Shown here: in pieces, positions 43,641 to 54,198 of the stretch
Layout: every line of letters begins with the position of its first letter
Position numbering within the stretch: the stretch's first letter is position 1
DNA from: Corallium rubrum
Lineage: Eukaryota > Cnidaria > Anthozoa > Scleralcyonacea > Coralliidae
DNA: 64,000 nucleotides
NCBI GenBank assembly: GCA_964035015.1
Contig: OZ036013.1
Span: 8,862,666-8,926,665 of the forward strand
Reading direction: 5' to 3'
Notes under the pieces: generated by a model
The model's input: the letters and a program-made list of their open reading frames with translations, nothing else
What the model was told of the DNA's origin: nothing
Database searches by the model: none
Translations under genes and position numbers: made by a program

Positions 43641-44440
43641 CACTCAAACCAAGTCAGAGAATGTTTAAACTTGCTGATAAAATGAAATCAAGCGCCACTG
43701 ACGCAGAGGCGAAGGAAATAAGGAAATAATTTCTGAGTAAACTACTTTGAACAACGAACAGGCTATAAACTAACAGTTTAAAACTTAATTTCATGATGCC
43801 GGCGCAACTTCTTAAGTGTCATAAGTGCGTAACGTAACTGCACATAAAGTTATAAACATGACTTAAAACATATTATAATTTCCCTATGTTTAAGTGTTCA
43901 CTGTTCATATTATAAATTTTACTTTTATTTCATAAACATTACGTCAGTGTGATACAGAGTTTTCCGCCACTAAGAAAAATCATATTTTTTACACGTGTAA
44001 AAATATGTTATGACTTACGTGTGAAGATATCGGTTCGACGATGTTGCTTGTTTATCTACTTTACAGTAAAATTGATCATCGATTTAGATTTTTTGTATTA
44101 GTGTTTATGAAATAAACAGAATAATTCATGGATGCTTAGAGCCTTAGACAAATGAAATTTATTTCTGGTGTTGAACAGGATATCGTTCACTCGTGAGATA
44201 CCTGTTCAACACTCGTATTTCCGAACATCCATATATTATTCTCTGTATTCAGACACACAGTACCATGAAAATTGTTCAGATTAGTACGTACAAACTTGCA
44301 AACATGTAAAAGTTTGGGTAAATTGAGTTATCTGTGATGATTCTAATAAAGCTGTTAGCCTGCAAGGCTCTGTGGGCAACGGGCATGAAATTGCAGGCTA
44401 AAGCGTGTTGTTCAAGTGTGCTTCTTTATGCTTAATTCGT
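43641..44440. other. Non-coding part of the hAT-like element
   Basis: AT-rich. There is a hairpin TGAACAGGATATC.../...GTTCAAC at about 44173-44212. No gene is seen. Confidence 0.45.
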
Positions 44441-45065
44441 TGAAGGAAATTTGAAGGAAATTTTTATATTTTTGGAAGGAAATTTTGGTCAAAATAAGGA
44501 TTTTTTTACTAAAAGAAAGGAAGTTTCAGTTTGGCAAAGTGGAAGCACTGGGCCTAGTAGATTTCCCAATTCACTGACTGCTGGTGGCGTCAAATCTCAA
44601 GTTATTGATATTTCTGTCGAGTTATGGAAGTTCAAGGTATTGTTGAAGCATTTACGATATAAATTGAGTATTTCTGCAATTCTGTGAAAGTTATTTGATT
44701 TCCCGAACGAATCGAATGCATTTTATGTCAAATAAACGTGAATGTAAACGTTCTCCACATGCATGGCCAATATATGCTTCATGATTTTCTGTTGATGTTT
44801 CTCTGAAGATGATTCTGAAATGGTAATATATTTGCTTGGAGTATTTTACACTTGAAAGATGTCATATTTTCATGTGTCTATAAATAGTCGAATCCAGAGC
44901 GTGAAGTTGATAGGAATCGATCAGAGAACAATTGCTAAACATTTTAACTTAATATTATGGTTGTGAAATATAGATTTGATATTTAAGTGGTTGCTCGATG
45001 CCAATGATTATAAGACTTGGAACTGTGAGAAAAATGAATAAATACAGTGGTCTGCGATTTGGCAA

Positions 45066-45428
45066 CAACCTCGTCCCCAGGGCATTTTGCCTCCACGTTG
45101 GGAGGTCGGCGAAAATGGCCCTGGCATCGGCTGGTCGATTCTATAATCGGATTGGCCGGTTTAAAAACGTGATTATCATGGAGTATCATGATGAATAATG
45201 CTAGCCAGTTGCATTTATGATAAAGGTTCACATGAGTGATTCGGCAGAGCGTTAAATATTTCTTATTTATTATTCACGTATACGTATTATACAAAAACGA
45301 AACACAAAGACCGCATAAATTTTCTTGCCAAAACACCCCAAAATTCTGGGTGCCACGTGACCAGCCGATGCCAGGGCCATCTTCGCCGACTCCCAACGTG
45401 GAGGCAAAATGTCCTGGGAACGAGATTG
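45066..45428. mobile_element. MITE related to the foldback element, about 80-bp TIRs
   Basis: Ends CAACCTCGTCCCCAGG and, reversed, CAATCTCGTTCCCAGG, followed by a shared CATTTTGCCTCCACGTTGGG. The flanks ATTTGGCAA and ATTTTGGCAA look like a 9-10-bp target duplication with one T indel. Terminal CAAYCTCGT and duplication length agree with the element at 40331-41529. Confidence 0.75.
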
Positions 45429-45570
45429 ATTTTGGCAAATCTACTAGGCTTTTCCGGAGCATTAACTCTGCCTAGTGCTTACGTCATGAAGCGAATTTAG
45501 TTCCCAGTCCCATAGGCCACAGCTCAGCCTATGTCTAGGCTGTAGATGCTCTATCCAGTATAATGAGTTA

Positions 45571-45983
45571 CTAGAAATACATCAACGCAACAACCCCTCG
45601 CCCACTTTTAATTTGCATGCTTTTTTTTAAACACCCCCCATCCACCTACCCACCCACCCCCTGATTGAAATAAGCACTCTTGATATACAGCCAAATTAAA
45701 AACAAACAGATATAATTATAAAATTTAGAGATAGGATATCAAAGCAAAACAAAACAAAACAAAACAAAACAAAACAAAACGAAAAACAAAAAACAAAAAA
45801 CAAAAAACGAAAAACGAAAAACGAAAAACGAAAAACGAAAAACGAAAAACGAAAAACGAAAAACGAAAAACGAAAAACGAAAAACGAAAAACGAAAAACG
45901 AAAAACGAAAAACGAAAAACAAAAAACAAAAAACAAAAAACAAAAAACAAAAAACAAAAAACAAAAAACAAAAAACAAAAAAC

Positions 45984-46014
<31 letters not shown>

Positions 46015-46895
46015 CAAAACAAAACATGTACAAAACAAAACATAGATTTCATTAAATTTTTGTTGCAAAAAATACTGTTTTTAGGAGGTTTCAAAAGGGT
46101 TTAATATTTTTAGCAAGCTTTAAATGACTTCCCTATCCATACATGTTTTGTACTTTTGCAAAGGCAGAATTAAACGTTAATAACTCAAAAATAACATTTT
46201 TAACTCAGAGTCTGAGATAACAATTCAGTAGAATCGGATTCAAGAAAGAAGTATTGAACAGACGTTTCAGTCGAAAATTTGGAAATACCGCCAAGAAAAT
46301 CGGCAAAGCCCATGATTTTTAAAAATAGTGCATGCAAAGTCAATGAAAAACCTCACGTGTAGTGGTTTACGTTAATAGCTTTAGTTAAGCTGACATATGG
46401 TTTGGACAAGCACGAAAACGTGAACCTGTATATTGTTTAGGTTAAGCGAAAACTTGAAAACAACATATAAAGGACAAGCTCAAGGTATACTGAAACTTTA
46501 AACCGATCTTGACGTTTACAGAATATATAAATACTGATTCCAATCAGCAAAATAAATAAATACAAATACCCTAGCGTGAACTTGAAAATGATTTTGAGAC
46601 CACTGAGTGACCACAAACACTGCAATTCAGATCGAGTTTACCGTACGGTGTTTGGTTTCTTCAGGTTCTCTGGTTTCTCTTCAACATATATTAAATCGGC
46701 TGTTTGTCTTCTTCTTTTCTTCGTTTCGTTAAACGAAACCATTTTGTTTCGCAAAATATGGAGATTTCTTCATAGCAAGTCACCAGTGCCCAACTATTCT
46801 TACCGCGTGACACCGTACCAAAACTATTTGCGAGATTACGTCTCCCTCGCTTTTCCTACGCATGTCGAGATTAGCACCCTCACCGGGCTCGGGGA
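45571..46895 (-). mobile_element. Helitron-like non-autonomous element (copy A)
   Basis: On the minus strand it runs from TCCCCGAGCCCGG to TTTCTAG with A before and T after. A related empty site is present at 19757-19795, which supports both boundaries. It contains a long AAAAC/AAAACG/AAAACA microsatellite. Confidence 0.65.
45741..46025. repeat. A-rich pentamer to heptamer microsatellite (AAAAC, AAAAACG, AAAAACA)
   Basis: A 285-bp simple repeat inside Helitron copy A. Phe/Cys/Val-rich minus-strand ORFs are artefacts. Confidence 0.97.
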
Positions 46896-47533
46896 TTATT
46901 GAGATCAGTGCACTCGCCCCACGCCCGGGCTCCGGGATTACCAAAGTTTCAATGACGTAATGCTAGATTTTACACGAATGATGGCGGCGGTTTCTCCTCC
47001 AATTTTCGACCCTGTTGTAAGGCTTCGCAACTTGAGTGAACTAGGATCTTCTGTGACAGTTGATAATAATGTACCACCAAGACGTTACCTGAGATCTGGG
47101 TTAGAGATGGAAAAAATGGTAATTATATGCTTTGTAGTTTATATTATATTCATGTTTAACCAGTGAAATGGCGAAATTATATTGCTTGTGATCGAGCTTG
47201 TGGCATACAGTGTAGAATACATCGTACAGGAATACTGAAATACCAGTTGTCTAATTTTCTATACCTTTTCATATGTTGCTTTGTGATAACATTTTTATAG
47301 CGAAGGCGATCCAGCTCCGGTCTGGATCGCTTTCGTATATTACACCCAGCGCCCCTTAAAAGATTTCAAAATTTTATGAGAAATGCCTCCGTGGTTCAGG
47401 CTCCTCTAGATAAAAGCCAAATGGCCAAAATACCTAACCCACTTTGCCAAGATTATGCTTGTACTACTATTTCTTTTTAATTTTCATCTTGTTTTATATG
47501 AGAGACTGAGCCGGCCAGGGATCGTGGTTACAT

Positions 47534-47856
47534 GTACACATAAAAATCTCACAGCTTGTTATAAACAGGATGTGTTCTCAACAAGCTGCTAGTGTAGCAA
47601 GGCAGTTAACAGATTGTAACAATGCTGTTTATTCAACAAGCTGCTACAACCTTGTTGGCATCAGCCTGTTAACAAGTTGTTAGCTGCAGACTGACAGTTT
47701 GTTGGAGCCATCTACCTTGTTTCAACAACCTGTTACAGACTTGTCAACAATCTGGGGCAGTTAGTGCAAACATATGACAATGATGGCCTGGTGGAACAGC
47801 CTGTAACAACTTGTTTTCAGATCTGTAACAGCTTGTGGGTTTTTACATGTGTACCC
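47534..47856. mobile_element. MITE with ACATGT/AACAAGCTGTTA inverted ends
   Basis: GTACACATAAAAATCTCACA at the left is matched imperfectly in reverse at the right end. The interior is built from repeated CAACAAGCTGCTA/ACAACTTGTT segments. Non-coding. Confidence 0.55.
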
Positions 47857-49204
47857 AGGCTGGACCATGTAAACAAGATTGACCAACCCAGTCAATTGCT
47901 ACTGGGGCTGGCACTAAAAGCTCTGTACACACCATAAAATTTGTTTTTATCATCCTTATATTATAACATATTAACAACTCACAAGTTCTACTTGTTCATG
48001 TACAAGTGGTACATGACCACATGTACAGAGCACCTCACAGGGTCGTGGGTTCAATTCCTAACTGGAAGGCCTTGATGTTGCATTCTTTGGATCCCAATGT
48101 CTAAATGCTATTTGTCCAACATTACAAAACCTTAATGAAAGGTTCACATAATTCAATCTAAAATATCTAACAATGCATCAGACCTAACCCTAAACATAAA
48201 TCTACAACTTAAAGAAAAAGCCATGAAAAGTAAACCAAAACAAATGGGCAATTTGCATTATTGCAATGCATGCTGGTAGTTGAGGTATGGATTCACTTTC
48301 AGAGAAAATGGCCAGTATCAGGTGAGCATTTTGCCTGAAAGATTAATTAACAGTTTTAGTGGTGTTTATTATCTTCCCGAATGAGAGAATTTACTTCTCA
48401 TTACGACAAGTAGGTTATGAACTACATTCTGTGTAAATGGGAGTAAAACTGCTAAATTGATACTGATGAGAAAATTACTTCATAGTTGTTGATGGAGTGA
48501 AGAACATTCAAACAAAATCATGCTTGAAGAAAGACATTTTTGCACATTTCTAGATGAGTAAGGAAATCGATTACTGTACAGTTAGCCATTTGCCTTCACA
48601 TTCATGCATATGTAGTACTGTAGATCTATTGATTGTGTATTTGATACCCTTAAGTCTTTTCTCAGCAATTTAGCAGGTTGAAATTGACAAGGCTTTGAAA
48701 CAGCTAACGATCACTTGTTCAAATAGCATCACCTCGTGAAGCTTTGTTTTGGCATGGAAAAAAATTGTTACACCAGCAACTGTTCAGGTATTTTGGAAAA
48801 ACTCTGATTGCAAAGTGCTTTTACTTTCGCTTGGATTTTGGTCTTTGATTTTCTTCTCTTCCCTTTTGTACCAGTGAAAATACTGTATAAATTTTAGTGT
48901 GTGTAAAATACAGTACAATCGGCTAAAAGAATTAGTTCTAACTTTAATTCTATTCGACTGTTGTCACAGCGCCCGAGTCATCGTTTTTAACCTATAGCTA
49001 TAAATAAATAATATAAACTGTAGAACTAAGAGTAGTTTTAACATGTAAATTGTAAAGAGTGCACTGCAGGCAGAGATTTAATGTAGCTAGCTGTATGTTG
49101 TAAATATCTAATTGTAATGTAACTCTGTGCAATTTAATTACAGTAGTTATCCAAAAATAACTCCTCACAGTCAATAATGACCCTTGTGTTGGGATAATTC
49201 TGCT
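47857..49204. other. Unique non-coding interval
   Basis: I see no gene, repeat array or RNA gene here. Confidence 0.5.
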
Positions 49205-50061
49205 TAAAGTGCCTATGAAGTGAAATTGTTTAGTGCTTCATTTGAAAGAGCATCACAAAGTAGGACAATATGCAGTTTACCATTCCTTGATATCATTTAT
49301 AGTTCCAAAGTTATAAAGATTTAAAGATGTCAAAATGAAGAAAAAATATGGCACAAACAAATTGGAGATTCAGCGCAAATTGTGACGTCATGTGGTTTGC
49401 ATGTTAATTTGGTGAATGTTAAATGAACTATAGCTCAGTTACTATGTGTCAGAATCACATGAACCTTCGCACACATATAGTGCAAGATGAAACACAGTTG
49501 ATAATATCACCAATTTTGTTGTCAAGGTAACACTGTTGTACCCAGGCCCCTTGCACAGATTTTATAAAACACCATGTAGTTATCTCTGTGGGCATAAATT
49601 TCAAATTATTATGGTATAAACGTATTTTAGGCATGCATACAGTAGGTATGACCAGCACTTGTCTGATATTATTTTATCCTTATCAGGACGAAGAAGGTGG
49701 TTTATATATAAAATCCGTGCAAGGGGCCTGGGTACAACAGTGTTACTTTGACAACAAAATTGGTGATATTATCAACTGTGTTTCATCTTGCACTATATGT
49801 GTTCAAAGCTTCATTTGATGCTGACACATAGTAACTGAGCTATAGTTCATTTAAACATTCACCAAATTAACATGCAAACCACATGACGTCACAATTTGTG
49901 CTGAATCAGCAATTTGTTTGTGCCATATTTTTTCTTCATTTTGATATCTTTAAAACTTTATAACTTTGGAACTATAAGAGTTATCAAGGAACGGTAAACT
50001 GCATATTGTCCTACTTTTGGATGCTCTTTCAAATGAAGGTACTTTAATACTTGGCACTTTA
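49205..50061. mobile_element. Foldback element, arms about 370 bp
   Basis: TAAAGTGCC ends are followed in both arms by TTCATTTGAAAGAGCATC, CCACATGACGTCACAATTTG and GGCCTGGGTACAACAGTGTT. The loop is about 120 bp (49576-49700). The same short peptide can be read outward from both arms (QGAWVQQCY), which is a consequence of the inversion. Confidence 0.85.
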
Positions 50062-50117
50062 ATACTTGGGGGCATGTGTTTAGAAACTTGAATGTTGACT
50101 CGTTGCTCAATTATAAT

Positions 50118-51386
50118 TTTATTTATTTATTTATTTTATTTATTTATTATGTTTTTGCCAACAGTGTATAAAGAATATTTATACCTTCACACAAATGAAT
50201 ATATACATAATCAAACGACAGACGAACATGCACATATACAAACTAAACTTTAAGAGAAGTGGCAAGGATAGCCGCAACAGCGTGTGCCAATTACTGCGGT
50301 CCCGTACATAAATAGATTAATAAGAGGAAACACAAAAAGAAAAACTCAAAAAAAAGTTCAATTCACATCAAAAGAAAAATAAATAAAAGCACGATGAAAA
50401 TCCGCATAGTAAAAGCTGTCAAGTACAACAGCGAAGGTCACCAAGCAAGCTCCGGGCGGAATTACACTTGAGACAAACTGTTCTCCATGACCGAGGTTCA
50501 TCTGGATCGTATGCAGAGTCCAGCGCGAGAATGTAATAAAATATAATTTGATTTTTAAAGTTGTTGAGTGGTATTCCATTTAATCTTAACTCATTTGGCA
50601 GGACATTCCATGTTCTGCACATTCTTGAAAAAAATGAGCGTTGAAAAGTGAGAGTTTTACATTTTGGTGGCCGGAATTGAACAAGTTCGGGAGATGAGTA
50701 TAATCTGGTTATTCGTTTTGGTTGGTATGGAACAGGTAGGAGTTGAGGATCAATGATTGCTAGACCGTTAACAGCTTTGAAGAAGAAAAACAAATCAAGA
50801 TATTCATGCCAGTATGAGAGAGGAATTAGGTTTAGTGATTGCAAGCGTTGATTGTAAGTTGTAGAAGAACGAAATGGAAGATTAAGAATGACTTTGGTTG
50901 CTCGACGTTGGACTCTTTCGATACGCTTGATTAATTCCACCGATTGTGGAGACCATACTCGGGTTGCGTAGCCAAAGTGAGGTCGAACGATGGATAAATA
51001 GAGGGTTCGACGGACGCCAAGGTCTTTGATTTCTGTAATTGAACGACGTACCATTCCTAGCATCTTGTTTGCTTTGGTACACTGGGCCGCCACTTGTTTT
51101 GACCATGTCAAGTCGTTAGAAACCCACACACCTAGGTCTCGTTCTGCTTCGATTTGTTCGATTGGTTTGCCTTTTAAGTAGTATACACTCTTTACAGGCG
51201 CTTTTTTACGGGTGATACTTTGATGTTTTGTCTTGACCTCATTGAAGCGAAGACCAGAACGCGTTGACCATGCATCTAAACTATTCAAGTCAGCTTGGAG
51301 AAGATCAGCCTCAACATGAGATTCAATCTTTTTAAAGAGCTTTGTATCGTCAGCAAAACAGGCAACGCTTGACGATACAACAGTAG
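50118..51386 (-). mobile_element. 5'-truncated non-LTR retrotransposon
   Basis: It reads on the minus strand from the RT catalytic region, through a 3'UTR, to a TTTA/TTTTA tail (50118-50150 on +). It abuts the end of Polinton-like element 2. Confidence 0.75.
50419..51386 (-). pseudogene. LINE ORF2 reverse transcriptase C-terminal part
   Basis: About 322 codons, starting within the RT palm. The catalytic ACFADDTKLFKKI box is at the N-terminal edge. Then come LNSLDAWSTRSGLRFNEVKT, DLGVWVSNDLTWSKQV, SIVRPHFGYATRVWSP, IERVQRRATKVI and FFSRMCRTWNVLPNELRL, all standard for CR1/Jockey-like LINEs. The endonuclease and RT fingers are absent. The frame upstream of 51386 has no LINE similarity. The open frame is long, so insertion may be recent. 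Confidence 0.8.
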
Positions 51387-51727
51387 TATAGAATATGAGG
51401 CTATGGGGCCACTTTTGTTTTTCCAACAAAGACAGCCCCCAGATGATCAGATTCAGCAAGGAGGGTTGCCCGAAACGGTAAGCTTTTTTAAAAAATTTTT
51501 TAAGTATAAGAAAAAGGGACGAAAAAGGACCAAAACCAAAAAAATAAATTCGGAATTCATCAAGAAAGGATGTTTGAGAGGGGGAGAAAATTTTCGCGCC
51601 TCCAAAAACCCATTTTTGTCTGCTTATACTTCAAAAAGTGAGAAACGACCCACGCCTTCCAGACGCCCCTGCTGGATTTGATATGAGACACCCCAAAGCG
51701 GTCAGGGTTGTGGTTTTGACACACATT
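51387..51727. other. Interval at the left edge of Polinton-like element 2
   Basis: An open frame at 51403-51681 on + begins MGPLLFFQQRQPPDDQ and has a basic KKGRKRTKTKK stretch; I do not recognise it. No inverted terminus can be tested because the other end of the element lies beyond the window. Confidence 0.35.
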
Positions 51728-52326
51728 TCACTTACTCCCCGATTTCTCTTCAGATACTTTTGTTTTGTGTTGATACACATGTTTCCCCACAGTTATACCT
51801 CCGGATAGCAGTCCGAGGCATGGTATATATGGTGTGATCATGGCTACAACTTTACCAACGTCACTTTTTAACAGTTTGTCTTTTTGTAATTCGTTGTCTA
51901 ACGCCTCAGAGCTTTCTTCAGCGTCCAGACCACCGAGAAGATTGGAGAGTCTACTGATTAACATATCAGTCAGGAATTCGTTAGCTTTTTCCATTCTTTT
52001 AGCCTCATATTCAGCGTACAACTTATCCACAACCTTTACCGACGCTTTTTTGATGTAGCCAACTGACTGAGTTATTTCACCGTCCTCTGACAGTTTTATT
52101 AGCTCACTTCTCTTCTTATTGGTGTCATCGGTTGGTGGGGACACTGGGTTGGTTTCTTCAGCCTTTTTTAGATCATTGACGAGCTCATCAACGAGTTTAT
52201 CAACGAACTCATCAGCCTCAGTGGGTATTTCCGTTTCCGGCCTCTCAACAGGTACCTCAGCTGGTTTTGCAGCGGGTGTCTTGATTTTTTCCCAACTTTC
52301 ACCGTTTTAGTTTTTCCCTCGGCCAT
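51728..52326 (-). pseudogene. Element 2 helical protein with C-terminal hydrophobic segment (frameshifted)
   Basis: The start MAEGKTKTVKVGKK (52326) and the main frame EADEFVDKLVDELVNDLKK onward are in different phases; the switch is at about 52284-52292, in a T6 run. The body is helical and acidic (LIKLSEDGEITQ, LYAEYEAKRMEKANEFLTDM), with a hydrophobic segment VVAMITPYIPCLGLLSGGIT near the C-terminus. Function unknown. It starts 4 bases after the ATPase stop. The shift could be a real mutation or a homopolymer error. Confidence 0.55.
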
Positions 52327-52330
52327 CTTA

Positions 52331-52939
52331 CTATAGATCAGATTTTTGGGTGACCACCTTATACGCGTACGGATGCCTTAACATAATCTCAAGCCTAACG
52401 TATTTGTTTTCTTTTAACTTTTTAGTTATCCCCATAACCTCATCACGGTCTAAACCACCCAGGTAGTCATCAGTAATAACCTTCATATCGGTTTTGTTGG
52501 GGTTGTAGAACGTTACCAACTTACTGATATTCTCCCTATAAGGTTTTGTGATAGCTGTTAGCTGTTGTGTGATTACGATAGTTGAGAGATTTTAGTGTCG
52601 GGCGCTGAAGGCCAATTTAACCAACTCACTTGTTCTGTTCTTTACGGGTTGCCCACTGGCACAGTCGTCGAGGACTATCAGTGTTTTGGATCCTTTGAAT
52701 ATCCGAACAACATATTCTAGTACAATCTCAACGTCGTCCTGACCACAATCCACAGCGATGAAGTCCGGGTCGGAGGTGTATTTCCAGGTACCATAGGTTT
52801 TATTCCAGCTGAACGTTGGACAGAGCAGAACGATGTAGTCGAAGAACCTGAGGTATTCATCTTCTAACATCTTCAGGAGATACCAGGTTTTCCCACAACC
52901 TGTCATACCAACGATCAGCATATTGAATGGGTGGTCCAT
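52331..52939 (-). pseudogene. A32-type packaging ATPase, interrupted by in-frame TAA
   Basis: The frame of 203 codons has Walker A GMTGCGKTWYLLK (residues 11-23, canonical), Walker B TLIVLDDCASG (~92-102), and a downstream STIVITQQLTAI sensor block. A TAA at 52592-52594 (codon 116) splits it, in phase, so one base substitution explains the break. Unlike the ATPase of element 1, the nucleotide-binding loop is intact. In the family this enzyme packages DNA into capsids. The ATG 52939 directly follows the capsid-like gene stop; it is preceded by TATTAA. Confidence 0.8.
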
Positions 52940-54181
52940 TTAATACTGGATTGATTTTAGATTTTTATTTACCATATTTACCAAACCATCACTCAGCACA
53001 AAGATTCGGCAGACTACGTTAGCCACAGTCACCTTCTTAGTAATCTCGATCAGAACCCCAGACTGTGTGTTAACAATTCTTTTCCCAGTTCCAACACTAT
53101 CGCGGTCTTCAATACTTCTCAGGTCAATCGCCAGAGCGAAAGCATCCTTGTAGAACTTCTGGATTGTCATAAACTGATCTGTGTTTTCCTTTCCACCAAA
53201 CAGTCTTTTAGCCTCATCATAGAATCGGCTTTTTGGGATCCCCTGACTGAAGACAGCGTTGGGTACACCCTCGATTGTTAGCTTAACACTTTCGATGTTT
53301 GGGTAGACGTATTTCTCACTATCAGTTTGGATCTTATTTGTGAACATCATCACAATCCCTTTCATAGACTTTCGTGGAAGGTTAATGTGTTCGTTGATCA
53401 GGGTTGATCCAGCCAACCATTCAGTTGACTTCATCAACGTGACGTGTTCGTAGGACAACGACCGACCAGCTGTGTACAGCGACGTTATTTCACTGGCGAT
53501 GTCGGTGTTATCAATCGTCTCATATTCCAGTTCAAGGTTTTCCAGTGTGTACCCGTCAACGGTTTCACTTGACTGGGCCACCATGATGTCACTCGCTTTC
53601 GGTAGGCTAATGACATAACGGAAGTTGTTGTACATTTCAAAGGGAGCATAAAGTCCGTGGTCCCCAAGGATCTTATCCAATCTCACCTTCATCCTCACTC
53701 CATGGATTGTGAGCATCAGAGCGTCAGCTACCTTCTCAGCGTCCCCAGAGGAAGCCCCACTGTCGTCCTTAGACATCAACTTTCTCAGGTTTTCTGGACC
53801 AATTCCATACCCAACCATCTGATCCCTCACACTCTTCGGTAGCCAGAGATCCCTGTACACACCGAGGACACTTTCACCCGTGTTGTCGTAAACAGTCTCA
53901 CCGGCTAGCTTAACAACCAGCCTTTCAACCAGAAGCCTGGAAAGATTGTTTAGGAACCACGACTTGGTGTTCATGTTTTTGAAGTCGAACAGTAAGTGAA
54001 AGCTACCCGGGACCAGACAACTATCAGGTTTTAGCTTTGGTATGTCGATGTAGAGGTCCTCACCAGGGTTGACTTTGTTGGGGTTCATGGTGATTGTGTG
54101 TCTTGTCCGGAGTCCCTTGATTTCCGACATTCTCGCCCGTCTAAATCCAGGTAACAGCTCTGTCTGACTTCTGTTGGTCAT
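52940..54181 (-). CDS. Candidate major capsid protein (double jelly-roll)
   Basis: 413 residues. It begins TNRSQTELLPGFRRARMSEI, then an alternating beta pattern: LYIDIPKLKPDSCLVPGSFH, LLVERLVVKLAGETVYDN, a YAPFEMYNNFRYVISLP block (~200-216), LEYETIDN, GIVMMFTNKIQ and SVKLTIEGVPNAV. Polinton-class capsid proteins share such beta-rich layout, a central strand with FxVxxP-like motif and location next to the ATPase. It is not obviously alignable with the capsid protein of element 1. Start motif GTAGTATATG. Frame intact. A major capsid role is likely but unproven by sequence alone. Confidence 0.55.
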   Translation of the reverse strand: MTNRSQTELLPGFRRARMSEIKGLRTRHTITMNPNKVNPGEDLYIDIPKLKPDSCLVPGSFHLLFDFKNMNTKSWFLNNLSRLLVERLVVKLAGETVYDNTGESVLGVYRDLWLPKSVRDQMVGYGIGPENLRKLMSKDDSGASSGDAEKVADALMLTIHGVRMKVRLDKILGDHGLYAPFEMYNNFRYVISLPKASDIMVAQSSETVDGYTLENLELEYETIDNTDIASEITSLYTAGRSLSYEHVTLMKSTEWLAGSTLINEHINLPRKSMKGIVMMFTNKIQTDSEKYVYPNIESVKLTIEGVPNAVFSQGIPKSRFYDEAKRLFGGKENTDQFMTIQKFYKDAFALAIDLRSIEDRDSVGTGKRIVNTQSGVLIEITKKVTVANVVCRIFVLSDGLVNMVNKNLKSIQY

Positions 54182-54198
54182 ATACTACATAACAGGTT

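Larger units (their letters stand above)
40321..44558. mobile_element. hAT-like non-autonomous transposon with 8-bp target duplication, carrying nested insertions
   Basis: The 8-bp GGCCTAGT lies at 40321-40328 and 44551-44558. The right end, ...GGAAGCACTG at 44550, mirrors CAGTGCTTCCACTT at 41537, giving hAT-like CAGTG termini. Subterminal GGAAATTT-rich repeats occur at both ends. The first two bases of the element are now at 40329-40330 because a foldback element inserted at the boundary. The body further holds a Helitron-like copy, a SINE and a MITE, and no transposase. Confidence 0.7.

Noticed and set aside
45696-46094. Phe/Val/Cys-rich membrane-like ORFs
   Set aside because: A-rich simple repeat inside a Helitron copy.
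46960-47166. ORF MLDFTRMMAAVSPP... as a host first exon
   Set aside because: It has an ATG and a possible donor (AAAATGGTAATT) but no continuation or domain; too weak.
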